Shown: piece after piece, positions 33,634 through 41,430 of the stretch
Numbering within the stretch: position 1 is the stretch's first letter
Layout of the letters: each line of letters starts with the position of its first letter
Assembly (NCBI GenBank): GCA_965656935.1
Contig: CBFHMG010000011.1
Location: 1 to 64,000 of the forward strand
DNA: 64,000 nt
Reading direction: 5' to 3'
From: M30B80 sp965656935
GTDB taxonomy: Bacteria; Pseudomonadota; Alphaproteobacteria; Rhodobacterales; Rhodobacteraceae
Notes under the pieces: model-generated
Seen by the model: only the letters and a program-made list of their open reading frames with translations
Database searches by the model: none
Told to the model about the DNA's origin: nothing
Translations under genes and position numbers: made by a program

Positions 33634-34652
33634 CGGAATTGGCAGTCGCTCAAAACCACGGCGGGCAGGGCGAAGCGCTTGATCTGCTGATGCCGATGCA
33701 TCTGTGCTTTGACCTCAAGGGCCAGATCACGCATGCGGGCCCGACTTTCAAGAAAATGGCGTCTGGTCAGCGGCTTATCGGCAGCCCTTTGTCCAATATC
33801 CTTGAAATCCGCAAACCCTTTGCGCCTGATACAGCGCAAAACTGGTTGGCTTTGGCAGGGCAAAACCTGCACTTGGTCCTCCGCTCCACCCCGCATCTTC
33901 TCCTGCGGGGTACCATTGCCACATTGCCTGAGGATGCAGGCGGAATTCTCAATATCTCCCCTGGTTTGTCTTTCATCAGGGTGGTTGATGAGTTTGGCCT
34001 GAGTTTGAATGACTTCTCGCCCTGCGATCAGACGGTCGAATTGATGTATCTCTATGAGGCCAATCAGGTCGTCTCGGCAGAATCGCGAAAACTGACGGCC
34101 CGCTTGATGCAGGCCCGCGCCACCGCAGAAGAACAGGCCCTGACCGATACACTCACCGGATTGTCCAATCGCCGTGCCTTGGAGGCTGTGTTGACACGTC
34201 TGTTGTCGCGGCCCGATGCGCATTTCGCGCTCATGCATCTCGATCTGGATTACTTCAAACAGGTCAATGACACCTTCGGCCATGCCGCGGGGGATCATGT
34301 GCTGCACCATGTGGCGCATATTCTGCGCAGCGAATTGCGCGCGGGCGATATGGCGGCGCGGTTCGGCGGCGATGAATTCGTGATCTTGCTGCGTGATTGT
34401 GACGATGTCGATTATGTACGCGCGATCGCGGAGAGGCTGATCACCTCAATGGAAAAGCCCATCCGGTTTGAGGGCAATATTTGTAAAATTTCCGCAAGTG
34501 TCGGCATCACTCTCACCTCGCGTTATGACAGGCCCGAGGCTGCGCAATTGCTCAATGATGCAGATGTCGCGCTCTATATGTCGAAAGCTGCGGGTCGCGC
34601 CTGCGCATCTGTGTTCCAGCCCGAACAGGACTGCTTTGCTGCCATGCGGTGA
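33630..34652 (+). CDS. H-NOX-associated (HNOBA) diguanylate cyclase
   Basis: 340 residues. An N-terminal HNOBA/PAS-like domain (LLMPMHLCFDLKGQITHAG, residues about 19-130) is followed by a short coiled coil (SAESRKLTARLMQARATAEEQ region) and a GGDEF domain with active-site RFGGDEFVILL at residues 244-254 and an intact inhibitory site RAGD at 237-240. It makes c-di-GMP, with activity presumably controlled by the H-NOX-like protein encoded just upstream with overlapping start and stop codons. In roseobacters the equivalent pair is an NO-responsive switch, but the H-NOX here lacks heme ligands. Confidence 0.9.
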   Translation: MTELAVAQNHGGQGEALDLLMPMHLCFDLKGQITHAGPTFKKMASGQRLIGSPLSNILEIRKPFAPDTAQNWLALAGQNLHLVLRSTPHLLLRGTIATLPEDAGGILNISPGLSFIRVVDEFGLSLNDFSPCDQTVELMYLYEANQVVSAESRKLTARLMQARATAEEQALTDTLTGLSNRRALEAVLTRLLSRPDAHFALMHLDLDYFKQVNDTFGHAAGDHVLHHVAHILRSELRAGDMAARFGGDEFVILLRDCDDVDYVRAIAERLITSMEKPIRFEGNICKISASVGITLTSRYDRPEAAQLLNDADVALYMSKAAGRACASVFQPEQDCFAAMR

Positions 34653-34706
34653 CAGGGGGGATTGTCAGTGATATTGCTTGGCTAAAATAGCGATAGGGGC
34701 CGAGCT

Positions 34707-35276
34707 TTGCAGATAGAAACCACAACCATTCCTGACTTGGTGGTTCTCACGCCAAAGCGTTTCGGTGATGCGCGCGGGTATTTTTCCGAAAGCTGGAATG
34801 CGGATGTGATGGCCAAGGCAGGGTTTGATCTGGGCTTCGTGCAAGACAATCATTCGCTCAGCCGCGATATTGGCACCATTCGTGGGCTGCATTTCCAGCA
34901 TCCCCCGAAAGCGCAAACCAAATTGGTGCGCTGCGGGCGGGGGCGATTGTTTGATGTGGCCGTGGATATCCGCAAGGGCTCGCCAACATTCGGCGCGTGG
35001 TTCGGGGTGGAGCTTTCGGCCGAGAATGGTCGTCAATTGCTGGTGCCCGCAGGCTTCGCCCATGGGTTTGTGACGCGCGAAGCCGATACCGAAATCTTGT
35101 ATAAATGCACCGATTTCTATGCGCCTGACCATGATGCGGGGATCGCTTGGGATGACCCTGATCTGGGGATCGACTGGGATTTGGGTGAGGGTGCGCCGAT
35201 TTTGTCTGACAAAGATGTAAAAGCGCCGCGGCTTTGCGACATCGACAGCCCCTTTATTTATGGGGAAAGCGCATGA
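34707..35276 (+). CDS. rfbC: dTDP-4-dehydrorhamnose 3,5-epimerase
   Basis: 189 residues from a TTG start at 34707, chosen because it gives the family N-terminus (MQIETTTIPDLVVLTPKRF) and has AGGGG upstream; no ATG fits. Cupin fold with the catalytic histidine in GTIRGLHFQ and the conserved VPAGFAHGF. It epimerises dTDP-4-keto-6-deoxyglucose at C3 and C5. First gene of the rfbC-rfbB-rfbD operon for dTDP-L-rhamnose, overlapping rfbB by four bases. Confidence 0.93.
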   Translation: MQIETTTIPDLVVLTPKRFGDARGYFSESWNADVMAKAGFDLGFVQDNHSLSRDIGTIRGLHFQHPPKAQTKLVRCGRGRLFDVAVDIRKGSPTFGAWFGVELSAENGRQLLVPAGFAHGFVTREADTEILYKCTDFYAPDHDAGIAWDDPDLGIDWDLGEGAPILSDKDVKAPRLCDIDSPFIYGESA

Positions 35277-36313
35277 AAATTCTTGTAACAGGAGGCGCGG
35301 GTTTTATCGGCTCGGCGGTGGTGCGGCTGGCCGTGGCGCGCGGCCATGAGGTCGTGAACCTCGATAAGTTGAGCTATGCTGCCTGCCTCGACAATGTCGC
35401 AAGCGTTGCAGAAAGCGCGGCTTATGCCTTCGAGCAGGCCGATATTTGTGACGCCGCAGCTTTGGCGCGCATCTTTGCAACCCATCAGCCCGATGCGGTC
35501 ATGCATCTGGCCGCCGAGTCCCATGTGGATCGTTCCATCGACGGCCCCGCCGCCTTTATCGAGACGAATGTGACGGGAACGTTCACCCTGTTGCAGGCTG
35601 CGCGGGAGTATTGGGAGGGGCGCGGAAAGTTCGAGGGTTTCCGCTTTCATCATATCTCGACCGATGAGGTATTCGGCAGCCTTGCGGCGGATGACCCCGC
35701 CTTTTCCGAGACGACCCCCTATGCGCCAAACAGCCCCTATTCGGCCTCGAAAGCGGCATCGGATCATCTGGTGCGCGCATGGGGCGAGACTTACGGCTTG
35801 CCCGTGGTGCTCAGCAATTGCTCGAATAATTACGGGCCGTTCCACTTCCCTGAAAAGCTGATCCCCGTGGTTATTCTGAACGCTTTGGCGGGCCAACCCA
35901 TCCCAGTTTATGGCAAGGGTGAAAATGTCCGCGACTGGCTTTTTGTAGAAGATCACGCCGAGGCGCTTTTGCTCGTCCTTGAGAAGGGCGCGCTTGGCGA
36001 GAGCTACAATATCGGCGGCGACAATGAGGCGCGCAATATCGATCTGGTGCGTGAGATTTGCTCCATTCTGGACGGCTTGAGGCCAGAGGCCGCCCCGCAT
36101 GACCGCTTGATTGAATTCGTGACAGACCGCCCCGGCCATGATCTGCGCTATGCGATTGATGCCAGTAGGATCAAAAACGAACTTGGCTGGCAGCCGCGGG
36201 TAAATTTGGCCGAAGGGCTGCGTTTAACCGTGCAATGGTATCTGGAAAACGAGACTTGGTGGCGCGCTTTGCAGGATCGCACAGGCGTGGGTGAAAGGCT
36301 CGGGCGCGGATGA
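35273..36313 (+). CDS. rfbB: dTDP-glucose 4,6-dehydratase
   Basis: 346 residues from the ATG at 35273 within the rfbC stop region (GGGGAAAG upstream). Extended SDR: NAD-binding GGAGFIGSAV, catalytic YSASK after FSETTPYAPNSP, and HISTDEVFG with the acid/base residues. It converts dTDP-glucose to dTDP-4-keto-6-deoxyglucose. Its neighbours carry out the next two steps to dTDP-L-rhamnose. The gene for the preceding thymidylyltransferase (rfbA) is not in the window. Confidence 0.95.
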   Translation: MKILVTGGAGFIGSAVVRLAVARGHEVVNLDKLSYAACLDNVASVAESAAYAFEQADICDAAALARIFATHQPDAVMHLAAESHVDRSIDGPAAFIETNVTGTFTLLQAAREYWEGRGKFEGFRFHHISTDEVFGSLAADDPAFSETTPYAPNSPYSASKAASDHLVRAWGETYGLPVVLSNCSNNYGPFHFPEKLIPVVILNALAGQPIPVYGKGENVRDWLFVEDHAEALLLVLEKGALGESYNIGGDNEARNIDLVREICSILDGLRPEAAPHDRLIEFVTDRPGHDLRYAIDASRIKNELGWQPRVNLAEGLRLTVQWYLENETWWRALQDRTGVGERLGRG

Positions 36314-37155
36314 GGCTGCTGGTTTTTGGAAAAAACGGGCAAGTCGCGCGCGCGTTGCAGGTCTTGGCCACTGAGGCCGTGTTCCTAGGGCGGGAGGAGG
36401 CAGATCTTAGCGTGCCTGAATTGGCGGCTGAGGCCATAGCGACCCATGCGCCCGATGCGGTGATCAACGCCGCCGCCTATACGGCTGTGGACCGCGCCGA
36501 GGAAGAAGAGCCGCTGGCCGCCCGTATCAATGGAGCAGCGCCCACAATTATGGCCGAGGCCTGTGCCGATCTTGGCATTCCACTGGTGCATATTTCCTCG
36601 GATTATGTGTTTGACGGTGCGGGGAGCACGCCCTTTGCCCCCTCTCACAGAACCGCCCCGCAAAACGCTTATGGCTGGACAAAACTTGCAGGCGAGCAAG
36701 GCATTCAGGCGGCCAAGGGAAGCTATGGCATTCTGCGCACCTCTTGGGTGTTTTCGGCCTATGGTGCGAATTTTGTGAAAACCATGCTGCGCCTCGGGGC
36801 CGAGCGCGACAGCCTATCTGTGGTTGCAGACCAGATTGGCGGGCCAACGCCTGCCGCTGATATTGCGGATGCTTGTCTTGGCATGGCCGAGGCGCTTGCG
36901 CAGGACCCCTCCAAGCGCGGTATCTATCATTTCTCGGGCACGCCCGAGACATCTTGGGCCGAATTCGCGCGAGAGATTTTTGCGCAGGCAGGCTTAGACT
37001 GTCAGGTGGAGGATATCGCGTCAGAGGCCTATCCGACGCCTGCCAAACGCCCGCTGAATTCGCGCCTTGATTGCAGCAGTTTCGAGAAGATATTCGGCCT
37101 GCCACGGCCCGATTGGAAAGCGGGGCTTGCGGCTGTATTGCGGGACTTGGCCTAG
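36310..37155 (+). CDS. rfbD: dTDP-4-dehydrorhamnose reductase
   Basis: 281 residues, SDR family. N-terminal LLVFGKNGQVARAL nucleotide-binding loop, NAAAYTAVDRAE, and the YGWTKLAGEQ catalytic Tyr-Lys pair, with HISSDYVFDG. It reduces the 4-keto sugar to dTDP-L-rhamnose with NADPH. It overlaps rfbB by four bases and ends convergent with the lipoprotein gene, overlapping it by four bases, so the operon ends here without rfbA. Confidence 0.94.
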   Translation: MRLLVFGKNGQVARALQVLATEAVFLGREEADLSVPELAAEAIATHAPDAVINAAAYTAVDRAEEEEPLAARINGAAPTIMAEACADLGIPLVHISSDYVFDGAGSTPFAPSHRTAPQNAYGWTKLAGEQGIQAAKGSYGILRTSWVFSAYGANFVKTMLRLGAERDSLSVVADQIGGPTPAADIADACLGMAEALAQDPSKRGIYHFSGTPETSWAEFAREIFAQAGLDCQVEDIASEAYPTPAKRPLNSRLDCSSFEKIFGLPRPDWKAGLAAVLRDLA

Positions 37156-37709
37156 TCCGTGTCGCGCGGGCCATAGGCCAGTTCGGGGTCCCAGACAGAG
37201 ATGCCCAATTGGCGTGCGGCGGCCAGTGACAGGATCGGGCTATCAAGGCCTTGTGGTTCCTGAAAGCGGCGAATGGCGCGGCGGGTGGCTTGGGTCATCT
37301 GGCCGTTGATTGGGCCGCTATAGACCCCGCGGGCTGCCAATGCGCGTTGCAGTGAGGCGATATATTCGGGGTCGGTTTCGGCTTGGCAGGGGGTCTCGAA
37401 CCATAATTCGCGCCGCTCTTGGATAATGCGTTGCTGGGTTTCGGTGACGAAAATGGCATGTTCCAGCACATGGCCCGCGCTGTCGATTTGCGGCGGCTGG
37501 ATCATAACCTGTTCGGTCACGGTTTCGATCACGGCTGGTGTTGTCTCACGTCCGTAGCAGGCATCCGCGCGCGCATCGGGCGGCCCCATGCCGCGCGTAA
37601 CCTCGACCGTATTGGGCGCGATCATGCTGCGCAGATCAGGCACCTCGAAGGTCGGCCCGCAGGCGGCAAGGCTGAGACAGCCCAGAATTTTGATCAAGCG
37701 TTGCGTCAC
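37152..37709 (-). CDS. Lipoprotein with peptidoglycan-binding domain
   Basis: 185 residues with a lipoprotein signal: hydrophobic ILGCLSLAAC with the lipobox LAAC (Cys17). The middle is extended and Pro/Glu-rich. The C-terminal 60 residues form a PG_binding_1 fold (SLQRALAARGVYSGPINGQM then TRRAIRRFQ), which binds peptidoglycan. It likely sits on the inner leaflet of the outer membrane and contacts the cell wall. Single gene, convergent with rfbD. Exact role unknown. Confidence 0.82.
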   Translation of the reverse strand: MTQRLIKILGCLSLAACGPTFEVPDLRSMIAPNTVEVTRGMGPPDARADACYGRETTPAVIETVTEQVMIQPPQIDSAGHVLEHAIFVTETQQRIIQERRELWFETPCQAETDPEYIASLQRALAARGVYSGPINGQMTQATRRAIRRFQEPQGLDSPILSLAAARQLGISVWDPELAYGPRDTD

Positions 37710-37794
37710 TGCTCGGTGTCTTTTTCGCTATATGCGCCAGTTTATTCCGGCTTTCAGGGCATATTACAGGCAAAACCCGAATTTCGGAAGTGTT

Positions 37795-38175
37795 TCAAGG
37801 CTGATCGGCCGCACGTGTGGCTTGGTGATGCGTCACAAGCTCATCCAGCAGTTGCGAGATATCCTCGACCTGTTCGGCGATGACATGGGTGATGCCTGAT
37901 TGCCGCTGCACCCGCCCCGTGACCCGCAAAAGGCGGCCTGCGATCACGGCGCGTCTGAAGCGTTCATAGATTTTCTGCCACACAATCACATTGCAGACGC
38001 CAAATTCATCCTCAAGCGTGATGAAAATAACGCCCTTGGCGGTTCCGGGCCTTTGGCGCACCAGAACCAGCCCCGCCACGGTTGCGCGCGCGCCTTCGGG
38101 GGGCAAGTGCAGCATGTGGTTGGGCAGGGCCATCGGGGGGCGTGGCCATTCGGGCGGGCGGGTTGCTGGCTCCAT
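37795..38175 (-). CDS. SOS-controlled mini-protein equal to the OB fold of error-prone polymerase DnaE2
   Basis: 126 residues. Residues about 28-108 match the C-terminal OB-fold of DnaE2/ImuC: ARATVAGLVLVRQRPGTAKG, VIFITLEDEFGVCNVIVW and YERFRR...GRLLRVTGRVQR are near-diagnostic. The polymerase, PHP and helix-hairpin parts are missing and the usual SRDFH tail is replaced. A consensus alphaproteobacterial SOS box overlaps a sigma70-like -10 directly before the ATG. Either a pseudogene remnant of an imuA-imuB-dnaE2 operon that kept its promoter, or a standalone OB-fold protein. No Shine-Dalgarno is visible; Met15 and Met21 are possible starts. Confidence 0.7.
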   Translation of the reverse strand: MEPATRPPEWPRPPMALPNHMLHLPPEGARATVAGLVLVRQRPGTAKGVIFITLEDEFGVCNVIVWQKIYERFRRAVIAGRLLRVTGRVQRQSGITHVIAEQVEDISQLLDELVTHHQATRAADQP

Positions 38176-38177
38176 AT

Positions 38178-38210
38178 GAACAAATGTAGAACATTTTGCG
38201 CCAGAGGCAA
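38178..38210 (-). promoter_or_regulatory. LexA (SOS) box over a -35/-10 promoter
   Basis: On the minus strand GTTC-TACATTT-GTTC (38192 down to 38178) fits the alphaproteobacterial LexA consensus GTTC-N7-GTTC. TTGCCT (38210-38205) and TACATT (38188-38183) are spaced 16 bp, and TACATT lies inside the box. The predicted transcript start is about 38176, at the ATG, implying a leaderless mRNA. Confidence 0.65.
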
Positions 38211-38291
38211 GAGATGCATTGGGACTGGAAAGCAGCGCGATGGAAGGCTACCTAAGGGCGCAGGAAAAGCTGTAACCATTAGGGGCGAGAC

Positions 38292-38615
38292 ATGGCGAAG
38301 ATCACTTATATTGAGCATAATGGCACGGAACATGTTGTGGATGTGCCCAATGGCCTGACGGTCATGGAAGGCGCGCGCGACAATAATATCCCCGGTATCG
38401 AGGCCGATTGTGGCGGGGCCTGCGCTTGTTCCACCTGCCATGTCTATGTGCACCCCGATTGGGTCAGCAAGCTGCCTGCCACTGACGCCATGGAGCAGGA
38501 TATGCTGGAATTTGCCTATTCGCCCGATGAGACCCGTTCGCGTTTGACCTGCCAGTTGAAGGTGAGCGATGCGCTGGACGGTCTGGTTGTGCAGATGCCT
38601 GAAAAGCAGATCTGA
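38292..38615 (+). CDS. 2Fe-2S ferredoxin (adrenodoxin type)
   Basis: 107 residues. The cluster cysteines are C40, C46 and C49 in ADCGGACACSTCHVY plus C87 in RLTCQL, the vertebrate-type (adrenodoxin/FdxB) pattern. It carries single electrons, commonly to cytochromes P450 or in iron-sulfur and heme biosynthesis. It is preceded by GGGGCGAG and followed by a secreted protein gene 62 bases downstream, with a copy of the dispersed motif in that gap. No partner reductase or P450 is in the window. Confidence 0.92.
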   Translation: MAKITYIEHNGTEHVVDVPNGLTVMEGARDNNIPGIEADCGGACACSTCHVYVHPDWVSKLPATDAMEQDMLEFAYSPDETRSRLTCQLKVSDALDGLVVQMPEKQI

Positions 38616-38662
38616 TGCGCGCCCTCTGTCGAGACCTTTATATCTGGATCGGCGGTAGAATT

Positions 38663-38682
38663 CGTATTTTTGGAAAGATGAA
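38663..38682 (+). repeat. Dispersed motif copy E, overlapping a start codon
   Basis: CGTATTTTTGGAAAGATGAA at 38663-38682 is identical to the consensus core. The ATG inside the motif (38678) is also the apparent start codon of the downstream secreted protein, and GGAAAG would be a too-close ribosome site. Confidence 0.6.
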
Positions 38683-39406
38683 ACGGGGGGCTGCCTTATG
38701 CGGGGCGGCCCTTTTGCTTGCGGCTCCAGTGGCCGCCGAGATCGTCTCGGCGCGCTATGAAGGACCGACTGCACGCTATCCGCATGGGGTTCTGGGCGAT
38801 GATCTTGAATGGGAGCGCTTGGTTGTTGGCTTGTCGGGCGGGCGCGAGGTAGCGGCGGAATGGGCGCGGCCTGTTGTGTTTGAAGATCTGGCGCCGCATC
38901 TTTGGGATATGGATGGCGACGGGCAGGCCGAGATTGTCACCATTGAGAGCCATGAGGATTTGGGCGCGCGTATGGCCTTTTGGAGCGTTGAGGGCGAAAG
39001 CCTGACGCCCCTCGCGCATTTGCCATGGATCGGGCAGCGGTTTCGCTGGTTGGCGCCGATTGGCGCGGCCGATTTGGACGGCGACGGTTTTGTGGAATTT
39101 GCCTATATCGACCGCCCGCATCTGGCGCGGACCCTGCGCATCTGGCGCTATCTCCCGCAAGAGGGCGGTGGGGTGCAGCTTGAAGAGGTGACCTCGGTTG
39201 CGGGTCTGACCAACCACCGTATTGGCGAGGATTTCATCTCGGGCGGGCTGCGCGATTGCGGTGATGGGCCTGAATTGGTCACGGCCAATGCCGATTGGAG
39301 CCGCGTGATGGTGACGACGCTGTCCTCAGACGGGATGGCCCATACGCGGGATAACGGGCCATTTTCGACATCGCGTCTGGCAGAAGCGCTGGCATGTGGC
39401 GGGTAA
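38678..39406 (+). CDS. Secreted VCBS/FG-GAP-like repeat protein
   Basis: 242 residues from the ATG at 38678, chosen because it starts a signal peptide (MKRGAALCGAALLLAAPVAA); the open frame upstream to 38615 has no support. The mature part has calcium-binding-like repeat loops DMDGDGQAEIVTIE and DLDGDGFVEFAYID, as in VCBS/FG-GAP beta-propellers. Two Cys near the end may form a disulfide. Probably periplasmic; function unknown. It ends before a good intrinsic terminator. Confidence 0.78.
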   Translation: MKRGAALCGAALLLAAPVAAEIVSARYEGPTARYPHGVLGDDLEWERLVVGLSGGREVAAEWARPVVFEDLAPHLWDMDGDGQAEIVTIESHEDLGARMAFWSVEGESLTPLAHLPWIGQRFRWLAPIGAADLDGDGFVEFAYIDRPHLARTLRIWRYLPQEGGGVQLEEVTSVAGLTNHRIGEDFISGGLRDCGDGPELVTANADWSRVMVTTLSSDGMAHTRDNGPFSTSRLAEALACGG

Positions 39407-39422
39407 TGGCCGCGCGTGCCAT

Positions 39423-39446
39423 TTGCGCGAAAACAGCGCAATTTTT
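39423..39446 (+). terminator. Intrinsic terminator after the secreted protein gene
   Basis: TTGCGC (39423-39428), a GAAAACA loop, GCGCAA (39436-39441), then TTTTT (39442-39446). It separates this gene from aspS. Confidence 0.65.
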
Positions 39447-39479
39447 ACCCAGACAGCGCGTCGGAGCGGTTTGGCGGGG

Positions 39480-39508
39480 TTGACTTCGCGGGCTTCGCGC
39501 GCTGTATC
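39480..39508 (+). promoter_or_regulatory. Possible sigma70 promoter of aspS
   Basis: TTGACT at 39480-39485 with a 17-bp spacer to TGTATC at 39503-39508. The -10 match is weak. It lies 38 bases upstream of the aspS start, directly after a terminator. Confidence 0.35.
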
Positions 39509-39546
39509 GGCGCGACGCGACTATACGCCATCCAAAGGGTTTCCCC

Positions 39547-41322
39547 ATGCATGCTTTCCGCAGCCATTCCTGCGCCGATCTGAACAAATCCAATGTCGGT
39601 GATACCATCCGCCTGTCGGGTTGGGTCCATCGGGTCCGAGATCATGGTGGGGTATTGTTCATCGATTTGCGCGACCATTACGGCATGACGCAATTGATCT
39701 GTGACCCTGACAGCCCCGTTTTTGCCGAGGTTGAGAAGGTCCGCTCGGAATGGTGTATCCGCATTGACGGCACAGTAAAGGCGCGTGACGAGAGCCTTGT
39801 GAATTCGAAAATCCCCACAGGCGAGATTGAAGTTTTCATTCGTGACCTAGAGGTTCTGGGCGCATCGAAAGAGCTGCCTTTGACGGTGTTCGGCGATCAG
39901 GAATATCCTGAGGAAACGCGCCTGCGTTATCGCTTCCTCGATCTGCGCCGTGAGGTGATGCAGAAGAATATGGTCTTGCGCTCGGATGTTGTCTCCTCGA
40001 TCCGCAAGCGGATGTGGGAGCAGAATTTCCGCGAGTTCCAGACGCCGATTATCACGGCCTCCAGCCCAGAGGGCGCGCGCGATTTCCTTGTGCCATCGCG
40101 CCTGCATCCGGGGAAATTCTATGCGCTTCCGCAGGCCCCGCAGCAGTTCAAGCAGCTGTTGATGGTGTCGGGCTTTGACAAATATTTCCAGATCGCGCCC
40201 TGTTTCCGCGATGAGGACCCGCGGGCGGATCGCTCGCCCACGGATTTCTACCAGCTTGACCTCGAGATGAGTTTTGTCGAGCAGCAGGATGTCTTTGATG
40301 TGATCGAGCCTGTTATGAAAGGCCTGTTTGAAGAATTTGGCGGTGGCAAATCCGTTGATCAGGATTGGCCGCAGATCAGCTACCGCGATGCGGCGTTGTG
40401 GTATGGAACCGACAAGCCCGATTTGCGCAACCCGATCAAGATGCAGGTTGTGAGCGAGCATTTTGCGGGTTCGGGCTTTGCAATTTTCTCGAAAATCCTT
40501 GAGCAAGAGGGAACCGAGATCCGCGCGATCCCTGCGCCGAAAGGTGGCAGCCGGAAATTCTGTGACCGGATGAATTCATGGGCGCAAAGCCAAGGTCTGC
40601 CTGGCATGGGCTATATTTTCTGGCGCGAGGCGGATGGCGGCATGGAAGCGGCAGGCCCCTTGGCCAAGAATATCGGCCCTGAGCGGACCGAGGCCGTGCG
40701 CCAGCAGCTTGGTCTTGGTGTGGGCGATGCGGCCTTCTTCCTTGCGGGCAAGCCGCATGAGTTTGAAAGCGTTGCAGGCCGCGCGCGTGTGGTTGTGGGC
40801 GACGAGCTGGGGCTGACCGATCAGAACCGCTTTGCCTTCGCGTGGATCGTTGATTTCCCGATGTATGAGAAGGATGAGGAAAGCGGCAAGATCGACTTCT
40901 CGCATAACCCGTTCTCGATGCCGCAAGGTGGCTTGGATGCGCTTGGTGGGGACCCGCTTGAGGTTCTGGGCTACCAATATGATCTGGCCTGTAACGGGTA
41001 TGAGTTGATCTCGGGGGCTGTGCGGAACCACAAGCTGGAGATTATGCTCAAGGCCTTTGAATTGGCGGGCTATGGCGAGGATGAAGTGCGTCGCCGCTTT
41101 GGCGGGATGGTCAATGCGTTCCAATATGGCGCGCCGCCCCATGGTGGCTGTGCGGCAGGGATCGACCGGATCGTGATGTTGCTGGCCGATACCGCCAATA
41201 TCCGCGAGGTTATCTTGTTCCCTATGAACCAGCGTGCGGAAGATTTGATGATGGATGCGCCCAATGAGCCCTCGCCCGAGCAATTGATGGAGCTTGGTTT
41301 GCGGGTGCTTCCCCGCGAATAG
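39547..41322 (+). CDS. aspS: Aspartate--tRNA ligase
   Basis: 591 residues, the bacterial-type class II enzyme. Anticodon-binding OB fold first (IRLSGWVHRVRDHGGVLFIDLRD), then the class II core with motif 2 FRDEDPRADR and the bacterial GAD insertion, ending with motif 3 GIDRIVMLL. It charges tRNA-Asp; in bacteria without AsnRS it can also charge tRNA-Asn, which this window cannot decide. Own terminator directly downstream. Confidence 0.97.
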   Translation: MHAFRSHSCADLNKSNVGDTIRLSGWVHRVRDHGGVLFIDLRDHYGMTQLICDPDSPVFAEVEKVRSEWCIRIDGTVKARDESLVNSKIPTGEIEVFIRDLEVLGASKELPLTVFGDQEYPEETRLRYRFLDLRREVMQKNMVLRSDVVSSIRKRMWEQNFREFQTPIITASSPEGARDFLVPSRLHPGKFYALPQAPQQFKQLLMVSGFDKYFQIAPCFRDEDPRADRSPTDFYQLDLEMSFVEQQDVFDVIEPVMKGLFEEFGGGKSVDQDWPQISYRDAALWYGTDKPDLRNPIKMQVVSEHFAGSGFAIFSKILEQEGTEIRAIPAPKGGSRKFCDRMNSWAQSQGLPGMGYIFWREADGGMEAAGPLAKNIGPERTEAVRQQLGLGVGDAAFFLAGKPHEFESVAGRARVVVGDELGLTDQNRFAFAWIVDFPMYEKDEESGKIDFSHNPFSMPQGGLDALGGDPLEVLGYQYDLACNGYELISGAVRNHKLEIMLKAFELAGYGEDEVRRRFGGMVNAFQYGAPPHGGCAAGIDRIVMLLADTANIREVILFPMNQRAEDLMMDAPNEPSPEQLMELGLRVLPRE

Positions 41323-41347
41323 TTTGGGCTCTCAAGGTTGATTGCAG

Positions 41348-41377
41348 AAAGGCGCGCCATTGCGGCGCGCCTTTTTT
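41348..41377 (+). terminator. Intrinsic terminator of aspS
   Basis: AAAGGCGCGCC (41348-41358), ATTGC loop, GGCGCGCC (41364-41371) and TTTTTT (41372-41377). The eight GC pairs extend into A-T pairs with the T-run. Confidence 0.85.
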
Positions 41378-41430
41378 CTTGTGCTTTTGCCGCGCGCGCG
41401 CTTGTTTGGAAAAAAAGGGGAAAGATCGTC

